From: JBDSSS01 sp963764195
Lineage (GTDB): Bacteria; Actinomycetota; Actinomycetes; Actinomycetales; Dermatophilaceae
NCBI GenBank assembly: GCA_963764195.1
Contig: CAVXRG010000008.1
Span: 62,001-126,000 of the forward strand
Direction of reading: 5' to 3'
DNA: 64,000 nt
The notes under the pieces are model-generated. The model saw nothing but the letters and a program-made list of their open reading frames with translations. It did not search any database and had not been told where the DNA came from. Both the position numbers and the translations under genes were made by a program. This document shows positions 43,707 to 54,015 of the stretch, piece after piece. Position 1 is the first letter of the stretch. Each line of letters starts with the position of its first letter.

Positions 43707-45316
43707 GACTGGGCGTCGTCGGTCTCGGCCGTCACCGTCAGACCCCCGTTATCGGGATGTCTGGAGGTGTCCGAGGCTGTGTGAGAGGTGGCCCTCCCGC
43801 CCCGGCGTCTCCGTCGCTCGGACCGCGTCGGGACGGGCTCCCCCGGGTCGGCACGTGTGGTCGCCGGTGCGTCGGTCTCCTGAGCCAGGCGATGCAGCAC
43901 AGCGGCCCGGCTGGAGTCTTCATGGGGTCGAAGGCGCTGGCCCACAGAGTGGCGTAGCAGCGAGAACCTACCGTGACGCTCAGCGTAGTACTGGTTGGAC
44001 GTCGAAGATTCTGGGGCGAAGGTCAGGACGAGGCCGGCGATCCGAGCACCGACTGCGGTCAGGTCGCGCAGGGCGTTTCTGACGTCGCTGACGCGTACCC
44101 GCTTGCATCCGACGATCATCAATGTCCCGTCAGCCATCTGGGACAGGACAGCAGCGTCGGAGACGGGTAGCACGGGGGGCGCGTCGATGATGACCGTGTC
44201 ATATCGCTCGCGGGCTTGTTGGAGCACCTCGCGCATCGCCACGGACTCGATGAGCTGGTGGGGGTTCGGGGGGACCTCACCCGACGCCAAGACATCCACC
44301 CGCATCGCCCCCATGGACTGGACCACGTCGGCCACGTCGGCTCGACCGACGAGGACGGTGGTGAGGCCTGCGGACCCCTCGAGGCCCATCGACGTGGCCA
44401 CGGTCGGTCGCCGCAGATCCCCGTCGATGAGCAGCACCCTGCGGGAGGTTTCACCGATGGAGATCGCCAAGTTGATCGCCGTCGAGGTCTTGCCTTCCCC
44501 CACGGTGGCCGATGTCACGAGAATGACCTGCATCGGGGACGTCGCATCGATGTACGACAAGTTGGTCTGGAGCCGCCGGTAGGCTTCGGAGCGTGGGCTC
44601 AATGGATCAGCGAGGGTAGCCAGGGCCGTGTGGCTGCGCTTGGGCTGGGTAGGAATGGTGCCGAGAACTGCTGCGGTCTCCTCAAGGAACTCGAGGTCTC
44701 GCGTCTCTCGCACCCGGGTGTCGAACAGGGCAAGCAACACGGCCAGCACAGCCCCGACGGCGAGCCCGGCACCAGCGCCTGTGGCGACGAGGAAGCTCGT
44801 GCGGGGGGCGGAGGCAAAACTGGGAACCGGGGCGGGGGACACGACGTTGATGGTGACCGCCTGACGGCTCGTGCCGCTCGTGGGTGAAAGGTCAGTGACC
44901 GTGGTCGAGAGCTGACGAGCGACTGCATTGGCGAGTTTCGCCGCCATCTCCGGGCTGGTGCTCGTGGCTCGGATGTCGATGATGTTGGTGTTGAGCGGGG
45001 ACTCCGCGCTGATCGACGCCGACAGGGACCGTGAGTCGACCTGGAGGTCCAGGTCCTCGATGATCGGATCGAGCACGACCGGGAGACTGGCGAGGGCGGC
45101 ATACGACTCCACGACGTTCTTGATGTACGTCGACCCTTGGACGAGCTCGCCCGGCGTCGCCGCACTGCTGAGCGAGACAAAGACCTTCGACGTCGCCTCG
45201 TACGTCGGTGGCGTGTTCTTCGCCAATCCGAGGGCCCCGACCGCGCCGACGAGTGCCAGCCCGACCACGATGAACCATCGCTTGCGTAGTGCCGCCAGAT
45301 ACTGGCTGAGATCCAC
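43703..45316 (-). CDS. Wzc-type polysaccharide co-polymerase with BY-kinase domain
   Basis: The 537-residue protein has a Wzz domain with helices near residues 14-33 (WFIVVGLALVGAVGALGLA) and 172-195. A cytosolic tyrosine autokinase domain follows, with Walker A SATVGEGKTSTAIN (near residue 270), Walker A' VLLIDGDLRRP and Walker B VIIDAPPVLP. Such proteins control chain length and export through cyclic autophosphorylation. The usual C-terminal tyrosine cluster is missing: the last 95 residues hold only one YY pair. GTG 45316 with GGGAG upstream is the start. It is the first gene of a minus-strand pair with a GT4. Confidence 0.9.
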   Translation of the reverse strand: MDLSQYLAALRKRWFIVVGLALVGAVGALGLAKNTPPTYEATSKVFVSLSSAATPGELVQGSTYIKNVVESYAALASLPVVLDPIIEDLDLQVDSRSLSASISAESPLNTNIIDIRATSTSPEMAAKLANAVARQLSTTVTDLSPTSGTSRQAVTINVVSPAPVPSFASAPRTSFLVATGAGAGLAVGAVLAVLLALFDTRVRETRDLEFLEETAAVLGTIPTQPKRSHTALATLADPLSPRSEAYRRLQTNLSYIDATSPMQVILVTSATVGEGKTSTAINLAISIGETSRRVLLIDGDLRRPTVATSMGLEGSAGLTTVLVGRADVADVVQSMGAMRVDVLASGEVPPNPHQLIESVAMREVLQQARERYDTVIIDAPPVLPVSDAAVLSQMADGTLMIVGCKRVRVSDVRNALRDLTAVGARIAGLVLTFAPESSTSNQYYAERHGRFSLLRHSVGQRLRPHEDSSRAAVLHRLAQETDAPATTRADPGEPVPTRSERRRRRGGRATSHTASDTSRHPDNGGLTVTAETDDAQS

Positions 45317-45482
45317 CGTGTAACTCCCTCACGTCCGCCGGGTGCGACCGGGTGCAATGTTGACACGGGATGCTGAGGATGTGTCCGCTTTGGCACTTTG
45401 TCGGGCCCGGCGTCCCCGCCATGCGCTGTGTCAGACTGCGCGCGTGACGGATGGACGCCGACCGGCCCCCGGTGCCGATGAG

Positions 45483-46499
45483 ATGACCGTGGCGTACCCC
45501 AGCGAGCGGGACGTCGGGCTGTGGCGTCAACGGCATGCCGCAGGGGAGGTCCCTGGCGCCCTGCCCTACGGCCTGCAGGCCTTGGCGACGGGGTCCGGGG
45601 GCGTGAGGGTCGCCGAGGTGTCGATGCCGGGCCGCCCCTCTCGTGCGCTGGGCCGCCTCGCCGAAGCACTGCGTCTGCCGCCTCTCGGTCAGCGGCTCGG
45701 GCCGGGCAGCGGTGGCACCGTGCTGACCTGGGACGAGTCCACAGCTGTGCGGGTGGCCCCCCGGCGTCGAGGCACATCGCATCACTCGGGCGTGATCTGG
45801 CTCACGGACCGCCCGACGGGGCGGGCTGCGGTTGCTGCCCGGCGGGTGCTCGCGGGGTGCGCGGGCCTCTGGACCCTGAGTTCGGCGCAGGTGGAGCCGC
45901 TTGTCGACCTCATGGGCCGAGCTGGTCCCCCCGTGGGCCCCGTCGTCTTCGGGATCGACAGCGACTTCTTCTCACTCACTTCCTACCCTGACCGCCCGCT
46001 GGTGGTCAGCGTCGGCGGCGACCGCGACCGAGACCCGGAGACACTCTTCGCCGCTCTTGAGCTCGTCCACCGGGCCCGTCCGGAGGTCGAGATCATCGTG
46101 CAGAGTCGGTGGGAGAGCAGCGCCCCGCCGGGGGTGACGGTCGTGCCACACCTCACGCACATCCAGCTGCGGAATCTCTACCGCCGGATGACGGTCATGG
46201 TGCTCGCCACGCGGCCCAACCTCCATGTGTCCGGGATGACGGTGAGTCTGGAGGCGCGGGCGACGGGTCGCCCGGTCGCCATCACCGGAACCCCGGGCAT
46301 GGAGGACTACGTCAGCGGCGACGACTCCGTCGTGGTCCCCGTGGGTGACCACTCGGCACTCGGTGAGGCGGTTGTTGGCTCTGCTCGACGAGCCGGACCA
46401 ACTTTTCCGCGGTGGGTCGAGTTGCCAGCCGTCTCCCTCGTCGCGGCGGAGCCGCGCCAGAGTCGTAAATACTCAGTAGCAGCCCTCGTCGCAGACTGA
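45483..46499 (+). CDS. Glycosyltransferase, GT4-like, C-terminus possibly frameshifted
   Basis: The roughly 338-residue protein starts MTVAYPSERDVGLWRQRHAAGEVPGALPYG and has WLTDRPTGRAAVAAR, VVFGIDSDFFS, VVSVGGDRDRDPETLFAALELV, IIVQSRWESSAPPGV and the donor motif VSLEARATGRPVAITGTPGMEDYV. Near 46375 the conserved ending ALLDEPDQLFR appears in another frame, while SLVAAEPRQSRKY returns to the original frame, so two compensating indels are likely. An in-frame GTG at 45444 is an alternative start. It is divergent from wzc; the 166-base gap must hold both promoters. Confidence 0.78.
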   Translation: MTVAYPSERDVGLWRQRHAAGEVPGALPYGLQALATGSGGVRVAEVSMPGRPSRALGRLAEALRLPPLGQRLGPGSGGTVLTWDESTAVRVAPRRRGTSHHSGVIWLTDRPTGRAAVAARRVLAGCAGLWTLSSAQVEPLVDLMGRAGPPVGPVVFGIDSDFFSLTSYPDRPLVVSVGGDRDRDPETLFAALELVHRARPEVEIIVQSRWESSAPPGVTVVPHLTHIQLRNLYRRMTVMVLATRPNLHVSGMTVSLEARATGRPVAITGTPGMEDYVSGDDSVVVPVGDHSALGEAVVGSARRAGPTFPRWVELPAVSLVAAEPRQSRKYSVAALVAD

Positions 46500-47149
46500 G
46501 CACAGGTTGTCAGAATGTCCTTCATCGTCTCTTCTGCACATACACTCCAGTACGGATCGATATGACAACGTAAAGGCATGGCCGTCATTGATTATGCGCC
46601 GGGAAATCGGACATCTTCCACGTAGGCGCTCTCTCCGTCCTGCTCGGCATGCGAAGCCAGCACTATGACTATCTAGTCGCTGGTGTTCGTCGACGACGCC
46701 CATGCTCGAGGCGGCGAAGAAACAACCAATCATCCCGGGGCGTGGGCGCAGCTGAGATCATCTCCCAGCATCGCTATCTCAACAAGGTCTTCGTCGAGTT
46801 CCAGTTCAGCGCGAGCACAGACCTGGAAGAGGCGTCCGTTCGACGTCTTCTTCAAGCATGGAAGAGAACAGCCAAGGTACAAGCTGGGACAGCGGGTCCA
46901 CGGTGTGGATCTAGAAGTCATTACTACTTTCCTTACACCATGCACGCCTCAAGCAGGCTCTTGCGCCAGGCACTGGTACGTCCCCCTCGTCGAGCCATCG
47001 CCAGTGAGCAGCCCGTAAAGGCATGAATAGCGCCCCGATGGAGTCGGCTTGATCTCAAGGGCTCGAGTGCTTGCTTCGTCTATCAGGGTAGCGTATGTCG
47101 CTCGGCTGCCAGCCGGTTCATGCTCTTCCGCCTGGCGCTAGACTCCCCT
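46500..47149. other. Region of lower GC content with no recognisable gene
   Basis: Short open frames exist on both strands (for example 46649-47026 plus and 46730-46945 minus), but none resembles a known family. Base composition is visibly less GC-rich than the surrounding genes (for example AAGGTACAAGC, TTACTACTTTCC). It could be a divergent regulatory region, a remnant of a mobile element or damaged coding sequence. Confidence 0.4.
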
Positions 47150-48070
47150 TCCGGAGTGAAGATCGCCCAGCGCCGGCCTGCAGAGAGCCGCGAGGCAATA
47201 ACAGTTGACCCACGGATTCAGTGGATCGCACTGAACAGCCCGGTGCCGGCCAGGACCACGAGCGGCTTCGACGCAAGAAGGATGTCGTGGACGTGCTGCG
47301 GCTCCCGAGGCCTCGTGTCACGACGAGCCGCGGCCAAACATCAGAGGTCGTGGGGCTGTCGCCCTGGTCGTTGGGGATGAGACCTTCGCCGTGCTCGGTT
47401 CGCTGGGAGCGCGACGAACATATGGCTGATGCTCGGCCGCAAGCGATCCACGGCGGGGGACGATGACGAACGGGCTTCGTGGCGTTCGTTCCGCAGGATG
47501 CGAGGCGACCGAGCGGTCTCACAGTCGATCGACCTCGGCGATTCCGATGGATTGCGCTCGCGGCGAACGCATGAGCAAAGTCGTCCTCCGGGATACGAGA
47601 CAGCCGTGTCGTCCATCATCGAGGCCCTGGTCAGACTGAAGAGATGATGCGCTGGAGCGCGGGGGGTCTCGAGCCATCCACGCGCCAGCGCCCCGTGTTC
47701 AGTGACCTTGCCCTGGAAGAAGGAAAGAAACGTTCCCCTGGCTCGAACAGATCGACCTCGATGCGGACGGCGGGTCGTTCGGACATTGAGCACGTAACGA
47801 CGAACGCCGCGTCGACGAGGGTCCTGCGGCGAACTGGTCAAAGGAGAAGACAACTGGCCCCGGCTGCGACAGTCGGAAGGACCGGTACGAACTCCTTGCC
47901 GTGGGCGAGATTGACCACGGTTCCCCGCTGAGATCGAGCGGTGAACGCGGTGTTCTTGAGTGGTCCAAACCATGCACACGCAGGGAAGAGACCACGATCT
48001 CGCCGGGAAGAATTCAACACTCCCTCGATCTTCTCGATTCGGGTCAGGGCTCGTAACAACGCCCAGCAAT
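47150..48070 (-). pseudogene. Possible exostosin-like glycosyltransferase remnant
   Basis: Pieces in different minus-strand frames can be read in order as YSDLDCWALLRALTRIEKIE, GPLKNTAFTARSQRGTVVNL and AHGKEFVPVLPTV, then TFLSFFQGKVTEHG and a later CSCVRRERNPSE. These are reminiscent of exostosin-family (GT47-like) proteins, which have an invariant Gly-Lys-Asp-type segment and a mid-domain F-x-F-x-G-x. Frame changes occur every 100-200 bases. No intact catalytic block is visible. The call is tentative, and the piece could also be unrelated coding sequence with many indels. Confidence 0.25.
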
Positions 48071-48559
48071 CCAGGTCGCTGTAGCAGTGGAGCCAGACCA
48101 GAAGATCAGGTGGGCGGGGTGTGCCGACAACGCAGCGGAGTCAGGAGGCCCAGTGCGGTGGTGGCCGGGGACGTAGGAGCGGTTTCAATGCTCAGCAGGA
48201 AACAAGTATTGGGTCGCAGCCGTCGACGGGGGAGATGGACCCGACATGGCCGTCCGCCCTGTTCCGCGCTTCCGCCGCCGTCGTCGGAGTGCCCGCGCCA
48301 CGACCGTCGGCCAGAGCCGGGTCAGGATGAAGATGACCACCCCCAGCGAGGGCGGACGCCGATCAGGGCCCGGGGGTCCGCATGCCGTCCGGATCTCGGC
48401 GCCCTGCTTTGCGTCCGCTGCTCGAGCCATCATCGGTAACCTCAGGTGCGTCGATTCCGACCCGACCGTGCCCGTCTGTCGTGTGGCCGATAGAGGCACG
48501 TGCTCGTGCTCTCTAGACCCGCGCCCGACCGGCTCATAACGAGCACGCCGACCCCGTGA

Positions 48560-49700
48560 TCGCGTCTTCACGGCGCGTCGAGCGCGGCGACGTGCGCCGG
48601 CCAGTGTATGCGGTTCCACTATACGAGACCCTCGAGACCACGTCCCAGCAACTCCTGCTCGTGCCAGTCCGGCGCCGAGGACCAGGTCGTCAGCCAGTCG
48701 GCACGATGGTCAACTCAAGGTCCTCAGCGAACCAGGCAGCACCGAGGGTCCGTATGCGCCGTCACAGACGATCTCGCCGCGCCGGTAGCTGGGTGCTCGT
48801 CGCGACGGGAGGGGGCTCCGCCAGGAGAGCCTGGACCACAGCATGCCGAAGGGCTAGGCCCGTGACGGAACGAGCCACGACGTCGGCGGCGAGTTCAGCT
48901 GATCGGCAGGTGACGACGCGTAGCCGAGCATCTCGACGTGCCCGGACAGGTCGTCGGCGTGCCCGTTCGCGGAGCTGGTCTTCGGACCACTGGTATCCGG
49001 GGAAGACGGAGCCGCAGACGACGAGCGGTGCGTCCACCCTCGGAGCTCGGACGAGTGCCGGCGCGTCCAATGCGGCGTCTCTGCCCTTGCGAGGGAGAGT
49101 CTGCCGACGAGGACGAGGTGGAGTCGGTCGCCTCGCCGCCGTGGACGGGGAGGACCGGGATCGAGGGGCCCTCCCATACCGTTGAGACAAGTGAGATCCG
49201 TCTTCCGAGGGCGGCAGGCTGCTGCGGACGACGGGCCGAGGCCTGCGAGTTCGTGATGACACGTCGGGCGAGGAGCAGGGGTGCAGCGAGGGCCAGGCGG
49301 ATGACGCGGGGCTGGTCCGCCTCGGCCTCATGCACGTGGCAGAGCGTCGGCACCTTCGCGGACGGGCAGCCACTCGCCACGAGGGGATGGTCACCATGTC
49401 GACGACCAGGGCGTTCGGGGGGTCACGTCGCGTCGGCCGCCACAACCGCCACGTGGATGCAGACGCCTCGATGCCGAAGTCGTCGGCCCAGTCGGGGAGA
49501 GAAGCGACTTGCGCAGCACAGGCACCGGCACGGTCGAGACCGTGGCCCGAGCTCGGTGAAATGGCGTGCCAAGGGCCCATGGCGTCGCAGGCGACCAGGA
49601 CGGTTTCCCGCGTCGCATAGGCCCCGCACGGTCTGGACGAGCTGAAGATCGGATCCGTAGAGGTCCAACGACGAGTGCGCCACCCAGACGGCTTGGAGCG
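48560..49700 (-). pseudogene. GT4 glycosyltransferase, heavily frameshifted
   Basis: Read 5' to 3' on the minus strand, ordered fragments give a complete GT4: VAHSSLDLYGSDLQLVQTV, DGPLARHFTELG, VPVPVLRKSLLSPTG, VPTLCHVHEAEADQPRVIRL, APLLLARRVITNSQASAR, LHLVLVGRLS, APLVVCGSVFPGYQWSEDQL and LSGHVEMLGYA. About eight frame changes are needed over 1.1 kb, yet the pieces stay close to the family pattern. This looks more like indel-rich sequence than an old pseudogene, but decay cannot be ruled out. Both ends are approximate. Confidence 0.55.
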
Positions 49701-49719
49701 CAGTGTCCTCAACCTGCCC

Positions 49720-50701
49720 CGTCTTCGACGCCACGCTCGGCGGGGACCGTTCGACGAGGCGTGCCGTCCGACGACTGCGGCAAGAGCACCTGCCCCCGGG
49801 CGAGGGATCGACGACCTCGCGCGTGGTCAGTCTCAGGCCCGACCATGCGACCGAACCCCGCCCTCAGCGCCCCGAGAGTGGTCCGAGCACCGGCCACGGC
49901 TCCGGATCGGGCACGTAGGCGAGCGCGGTGCGCTGCAGTGACGAGCGCGAATTCGACTCGGTGGAGCGTCGCCAGGTCGAAGATTCGCTTGACGGCGTAC
50001 CCACGGCTGGACCGGTCGAGCGGCACATGATCCACGACGACCGCCTGCGACGGCCACCGGATCTGCTCGCCTGCGTGCGTCAACCGGCCGATGAAGAGCG
50101 GGTCATCGCCACCGGAGAGGCCGTAGGCGTCGTCGACCTGAGGCCGAGGCGGCGAACCACGCGAAGATCCAGGAGGAGGTTGTTGCTGGCGGCCCTGTCG
50201 AGCAGAGATCCATCCGGACGGTCTTCGTGGTCGAACCGTCGAAGTACCCGACCAGACACCACCCAAGGGTATGCCTGGCCCATGAAGCGAGACACGACCG
50301 GTCCTCCTACGGCGGCCCGATCCGATTCGTCGTACGTTCGGATCAGGGCGCCGAGCCACCCTTGCTCCGGGGTCTCGTCATCGTCGATGAAGACGAGAAG
50401 GTCCGAGGACCTGGCCTGGTCCAGTGCACGGTTTCGCGCCGAGAGATCCCAGGACGGCTCTCGATCGCGTACCGAACGGGCCGGCGCATCCGGAACTAAG
50501 CTCGGACACGACAGGGCCGGCCGACCCATGAGGGTCGTTGTCCACCACGAGGACGTCGACGAGGTAGCCTTGCTGGTGCGGCGGCGCCATCGACTCGTGA
50601 CAGATGGCCTCGGCATCGAGAAGAGGGAGCAGTACGGTCAACGGACCGGGCCGGTGGAACGTGAGGACGCCGATGATGATCCGTCGATCGTCGCGCAGCA
50701 C
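49720..50701 (-). pseudogene. GT2 glycosyltransferase, frameshifted
   Basis: A likely GTG start at 50701 gives VLRDDRRIIIGVLTFHRPGPL. Ordered fragments follow: LVDVLVVDNDPHGSAGPVV, WDLSARNRALDQARSSDLLV, FIDDDETPEQGWLGALI (metal-binding DDD), VGGPVVSRFMGQAYPWVVSG, AASNNLLLDLRVVRRLGL and DDAYGLSGGDDPLFIGRL. The core from about 50610 to 50080 is in one frame. The ends need three or four indels. It probably precedes the GT4 gene at 48.6-49.7 kb in one minus-strand transcript. Confidence 0.6.
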
Positions 50702-50866
50702 AGACTTCCCATTCCAAAACGTCCATGTCGTCCAGAAGCCGTCACGCCGCCTGCTGCCCGACGATACGGTAGGGCAGGCGAGCGGGCTGAAGCCAGGATA
50801 AGTGGTGTTCGAAGGGGTGGACGAAGTGGCCAGATCCGCTGAGGCGGTCGCGATGACGGCGGCTCG

Positions 50867-52039
50867 ATGTGCTCCATCAGCGCGTACGCATGTGGGCCCA
50901 TGAGGAGCCGGGGCGGCCGCTGGCTGGGCCTTCGCCACCGCGGCTGCCGAGCGACATGACGTCTCAGTCCGTGACGCGCAAACGGTTCGAGCCTGCAGTG
51001 AGGTCCGCTCTGGCGGACCAGCCGCACGTCGCGCTGCACCTGACGTGGCCTACCTCGACCTGTCTCGCCCCGTCATGGCGCTCAAGCTGGCCCCGGCAGC
51101 TCTACTCGTTCTACGCCCTCTGGCAGCGTCAGGTGCGCATGCTCGCCCGGAGATTGCATGACCAGGTCGGCTCGACCTCATGCGCCACATGACCTTCTCC
51201 CGTGGAGTCGTGCGCTGTGGCCTCATCGGGTCCCATCGGTCCCCCTCGTCTGGGGGCCCGTCGGGGCGCCTCACGGCCCGTGTTGCGGCGGACGGTGGCT
51301 CGGACTTCGGGGGGTGCTCGCCGGGGCGCCGTGGCGCCCTCGTCGCGCCGGCCGGATGCTCTTCGGAGACAGAGCCAGCCATCGGGCCAGGTATCATGGT
51401 CGCCCAGAACGCCGATGTCGCGCGTAGGTTCCACCGGCTCGCAAGGTCGTCGTCGAGCCGATGCCGTGATGCCGCCTGCGACCGATGGGGCCGGGGGCAG
51501 GCTTCGAGCTCCGAAGCCGCAGAGCTGTCATGGTCAGTCGCCTCATCGGTTGGAAGGGTGGTCGCCTCGCGCTTGCCACCTTGGCCCAGCCGGACGCCCG
51601 GACTGGACGCTCGACATGTTCAGTGACGGGTATGACCGTAACACGCTCGTCCGTCGTGCCGCGCGACTGGGGATGTCGGACCGGGTCGCCTTCCGAGGGC
51701 GTCGCCCAGAGGCGAGGTCCTCGACGCCATCGCCAGCGCCGATGCGCTTCTCTTTCCCTCGCTGCACGACCAGGCGGGGCGGATCGCGGCGGAGGCGAGC
51801 AGCATCGGCACGCCCGTCGTCTGTCTCCCCCTGGGCGGGCCGGCCCTGCTGGCGGGCAAGGACACCCTCGTAGCCTCGCTCGTCGGCGGCCTCCCCGCGA
51901 ACCTCGCTCGAGAGCTGACCTCGGCCGGTCGATCCGGGGGTGATCCGGATGACCGCTGGTGCCGGAGCGCCTTCCCCCTCTGCTCGACGGGTGGTACCTC
52001 GAGGCCATTCACTCACCGATGAAGGAAGCGAACCGTTGA
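50867..52039 (+). pseudogene. GT4 glycosyltransferase, heavily frameshifted
   Basis: The N-terminus reads MCSISAYACGP, like the common FISAYACEPGRGSE opening of GT4 proteins. Ordered pieces follow: ALADQPHVALHL, YLDLSRPVMALK, QLYSFYALWQRQVRMLARRL, VPLVWGPVG, MVAQNADVARRFHRLAR, AVMVSRLIGWKGGRLALATL, SDGYDRNTLVRRAARLGMSD and IGTPVVCLPLGGPALLAGKD. They come from all three plus-strand frames. The stop TGA at 52037-52039 overlaps the next start. About eight indels are required. Confidence 0.55.
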
Positions 52040-53097
52040 CCTCTCCGCTGGCGAACCACCCGCCCCGTCGACCCGTCCGGGTCCTCCAGTCTTACCGCGA
52101 GCCGAGACCTACGACCAACCCTTACATCACGACGCTCACCAGCATGCTGCGCCGCGAGCAGGGCCTGTCGGTGCAGACGTTCACCTTCGGCCGCGCCTTG
52201 ATCGGTCGGTACGACGTCGTACACGTGCACTGGCCGGAGGTGGTCATGAGCGGTCACCGAGGCAGCGGCCGGGTGGCGAGGCAGATCCTCACGGCCCTGT
52301 TCGTCACCCGGCTCGCGATCACCCGCACGCCGGTCGTTCGTACCGTCCACAATCTGGAGTTGCCCAGCGGCCTGACCCGCGTGCAGAAGATCTTGCTCGG
52401 CCGGCTCGAAGAAGCTGACGGCTCTGCGAATCGCCCTGAACGATCGCACGGCCGACCTGGTCAACGGGCCCATAGAGGTGATCCTGCACGGGGACTACCG
52501 CGAACGCTATAGCGGCTTCGACCGGCCGCCGGCAGTCCAGGGTCGAGTCGGCTACGTAGGCCTTGTGCGTCGTTACAAGGGGGTCGAGCAACTCGTCGAC
52601 GCTTTCCGTTCCGCATCCGGCGACGACCTCAGCCTTCGAGTGGCAGGTAAGCCCAGCTCGGATCGTCTCGCTCGCGAGATCGATGACCGCGCAGCAGGGG
52701 ACGGGCGTATCGAGACGCGGTGGGAGTTCCTCAGCGACGCTGACCTCGCTCGGGTAGTGAGCGAAAGCGAACTGGTCGTGCTGCCTTACCGACACATGCA
52801 CAACTCGGGCGCAGCCCTCACCGCACTCTCACTGGACCGACCGGTCCTTGTGCCGGACACAGACGTCAACCGCGACCTCGCCCGTGAGGTCGGCCCCGGA
52901 TGGGTGGCGACGTTCGCGGGCGAGCTACGTCCGACGACTTGGGACGGGCGCCTGAACAGAGTCCGATCCAGCGACCCGGCCGGATCGCCCGGACCTCAGC
53001 CGACGCGACATGGGGCCTGGCCGGCCCAGCACATCAGGCGGCATACCGCCGGGCATGGGGCTCGGCTCGGGCGACCGAGCCTCGTCGCGTGCTCTGA
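52036..53097 (+). pseudogene. GT4-like glycosyltransferase, two frameshifts
   Basis: A TTG start at 52036 overlaps the upstream stop (TTGA). The first frame gives RPVRVLQSYREPRPTTNPYI, RYDVVHVHWPEVVM and VVRTVHNLELPSGLTRVQKI. Near 52420 it shifts to RIALNDRTADLVNGPIEVIL then GYVGLVRRYKGVEQLVDAF, LRVAGKPSSDRLAREID, VVLPYRHMHNSGAALTALSL and DRPVLVPDTDVNRDLAREVG. Near 52950 it shifts again to WGLAGPAHQAAYRRAW and the stop at 53097. The protein would be about 353 residues. Its end overlaps or abuts the convergent minus-strand GT2. Confidence 0.65.
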
Positions 53098-53099
53098 GC

Positions 53100-54015
53100 C
53101 CGTCCCGGACCCCTCGGGCTGCGGCGGTCCACGGCGTGAGGCTCGTGAAGAGCTGCCGCTGCCTCCTGCAGGACGATGGCTGGGCGACGGCCGAGTGCTG
53201 CTGCGCCGCCACGACCGCCGGTCGGAGGCGCCGAGGTGCTTGTTCGCGAACAGCATTCGGTTGCGGATGTTGAAGTAGTAGTAGGTCCCCGACTTCGCCC
53301 GGAGGTCTGCCTGGCAGCCGCATGGGTGCCGCCCTCATCGTGAACGGCAACCGCGTCGTCGAGGGCAGCAGCGAACCGCCCTTCTCATGGACGCGCCACG
53401 ACAGGTCGACGTCCTCCCAGTAAAGGAAATAGTCGGGATCGAACCCCCCGATCTCTTTCCACAGCGCGTAGAGACTGCGAAACATGCCCCCGAGAGCCAG
53501 GTGCTCACACGGGGTGACTCTCCACCGGCGCCGGGCGTCGCTTGCGGGTTGCTCGCATGGTGCCGGTGTCGAAGTAGAGGTCGGTCGTCCCCGACGACCA
53601 GATGCTGCCGTCCGGTCGCTCGACGCGTGGCGCGACGAGGGCGCGGGGTTTCTCATCGCCAGTCGACCAGTCGGCTCCGCGACGACGGCGTCAGTGAAGC
53701 GTCCGGATTGAGGAAAACAAGCACATCGGCTCCGTGCTCGATGGCGTGGCGAGCCCCGAGGTTGCAACCGATTCCAAAACCCACATTGTCTCAGGCGTCA
53801 GGAGCTGCCAGTCGCGCAACGTGCCAGTTCAGCGACGGCGTGGCGTTCCGCACGCTCGAGAAACTGTCGACCACCACCACGAAGACCCCGGCCTCCGGCA
53901 GGTTCAGGGAGGTTGCGGGCCAATAACTCATGGGATCCGTAGTTGACGACGACGACGGCGATCTAGTCGCCGGAGTATCGGAGAGGCGTGAGCTGGTGGT
54001 AGTCGGGTCGGTCAC
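53100..54015 (-). pseudogene. GT2 glycosyltransferase, frameshifted
   Basis: GTG 54015 overlaps the Wzx stop (GTGA) and begins VTDPTTTSSRLSDTPATR. After an indel near 53963 come the fragments IAVVVVNYGSHELLARNL, VFVVVVDSFSSVRNA, DVLVFLNPD-like and the acceptor block MFRSLYALWKEIGGFDPDYF-LYWEDVDLSWRVHEKGG. A C-terminal MLFANKHLGASDRRSW piece follows in another frame. The arrangement matches rhamnosyltransferase-like GT2 enzymes. Four or more indels are needed, and the 3' end near 53.1 kb is uncertain. Confidence 0.6.

Noticed and set aside
46500..47149. Insertion sequence or transposase remnant in the lower-GC stretch
   Set aside because: No DDE/HUH motif, no terminal inverted repeats and no target-site duplication could be found by eye.
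53791..54011. A long C-terminal extension of the second flippase
   Set aside because: It is produced by reading through a frameshift into the next gene; the normal flippase ending and stop exist in another frame.
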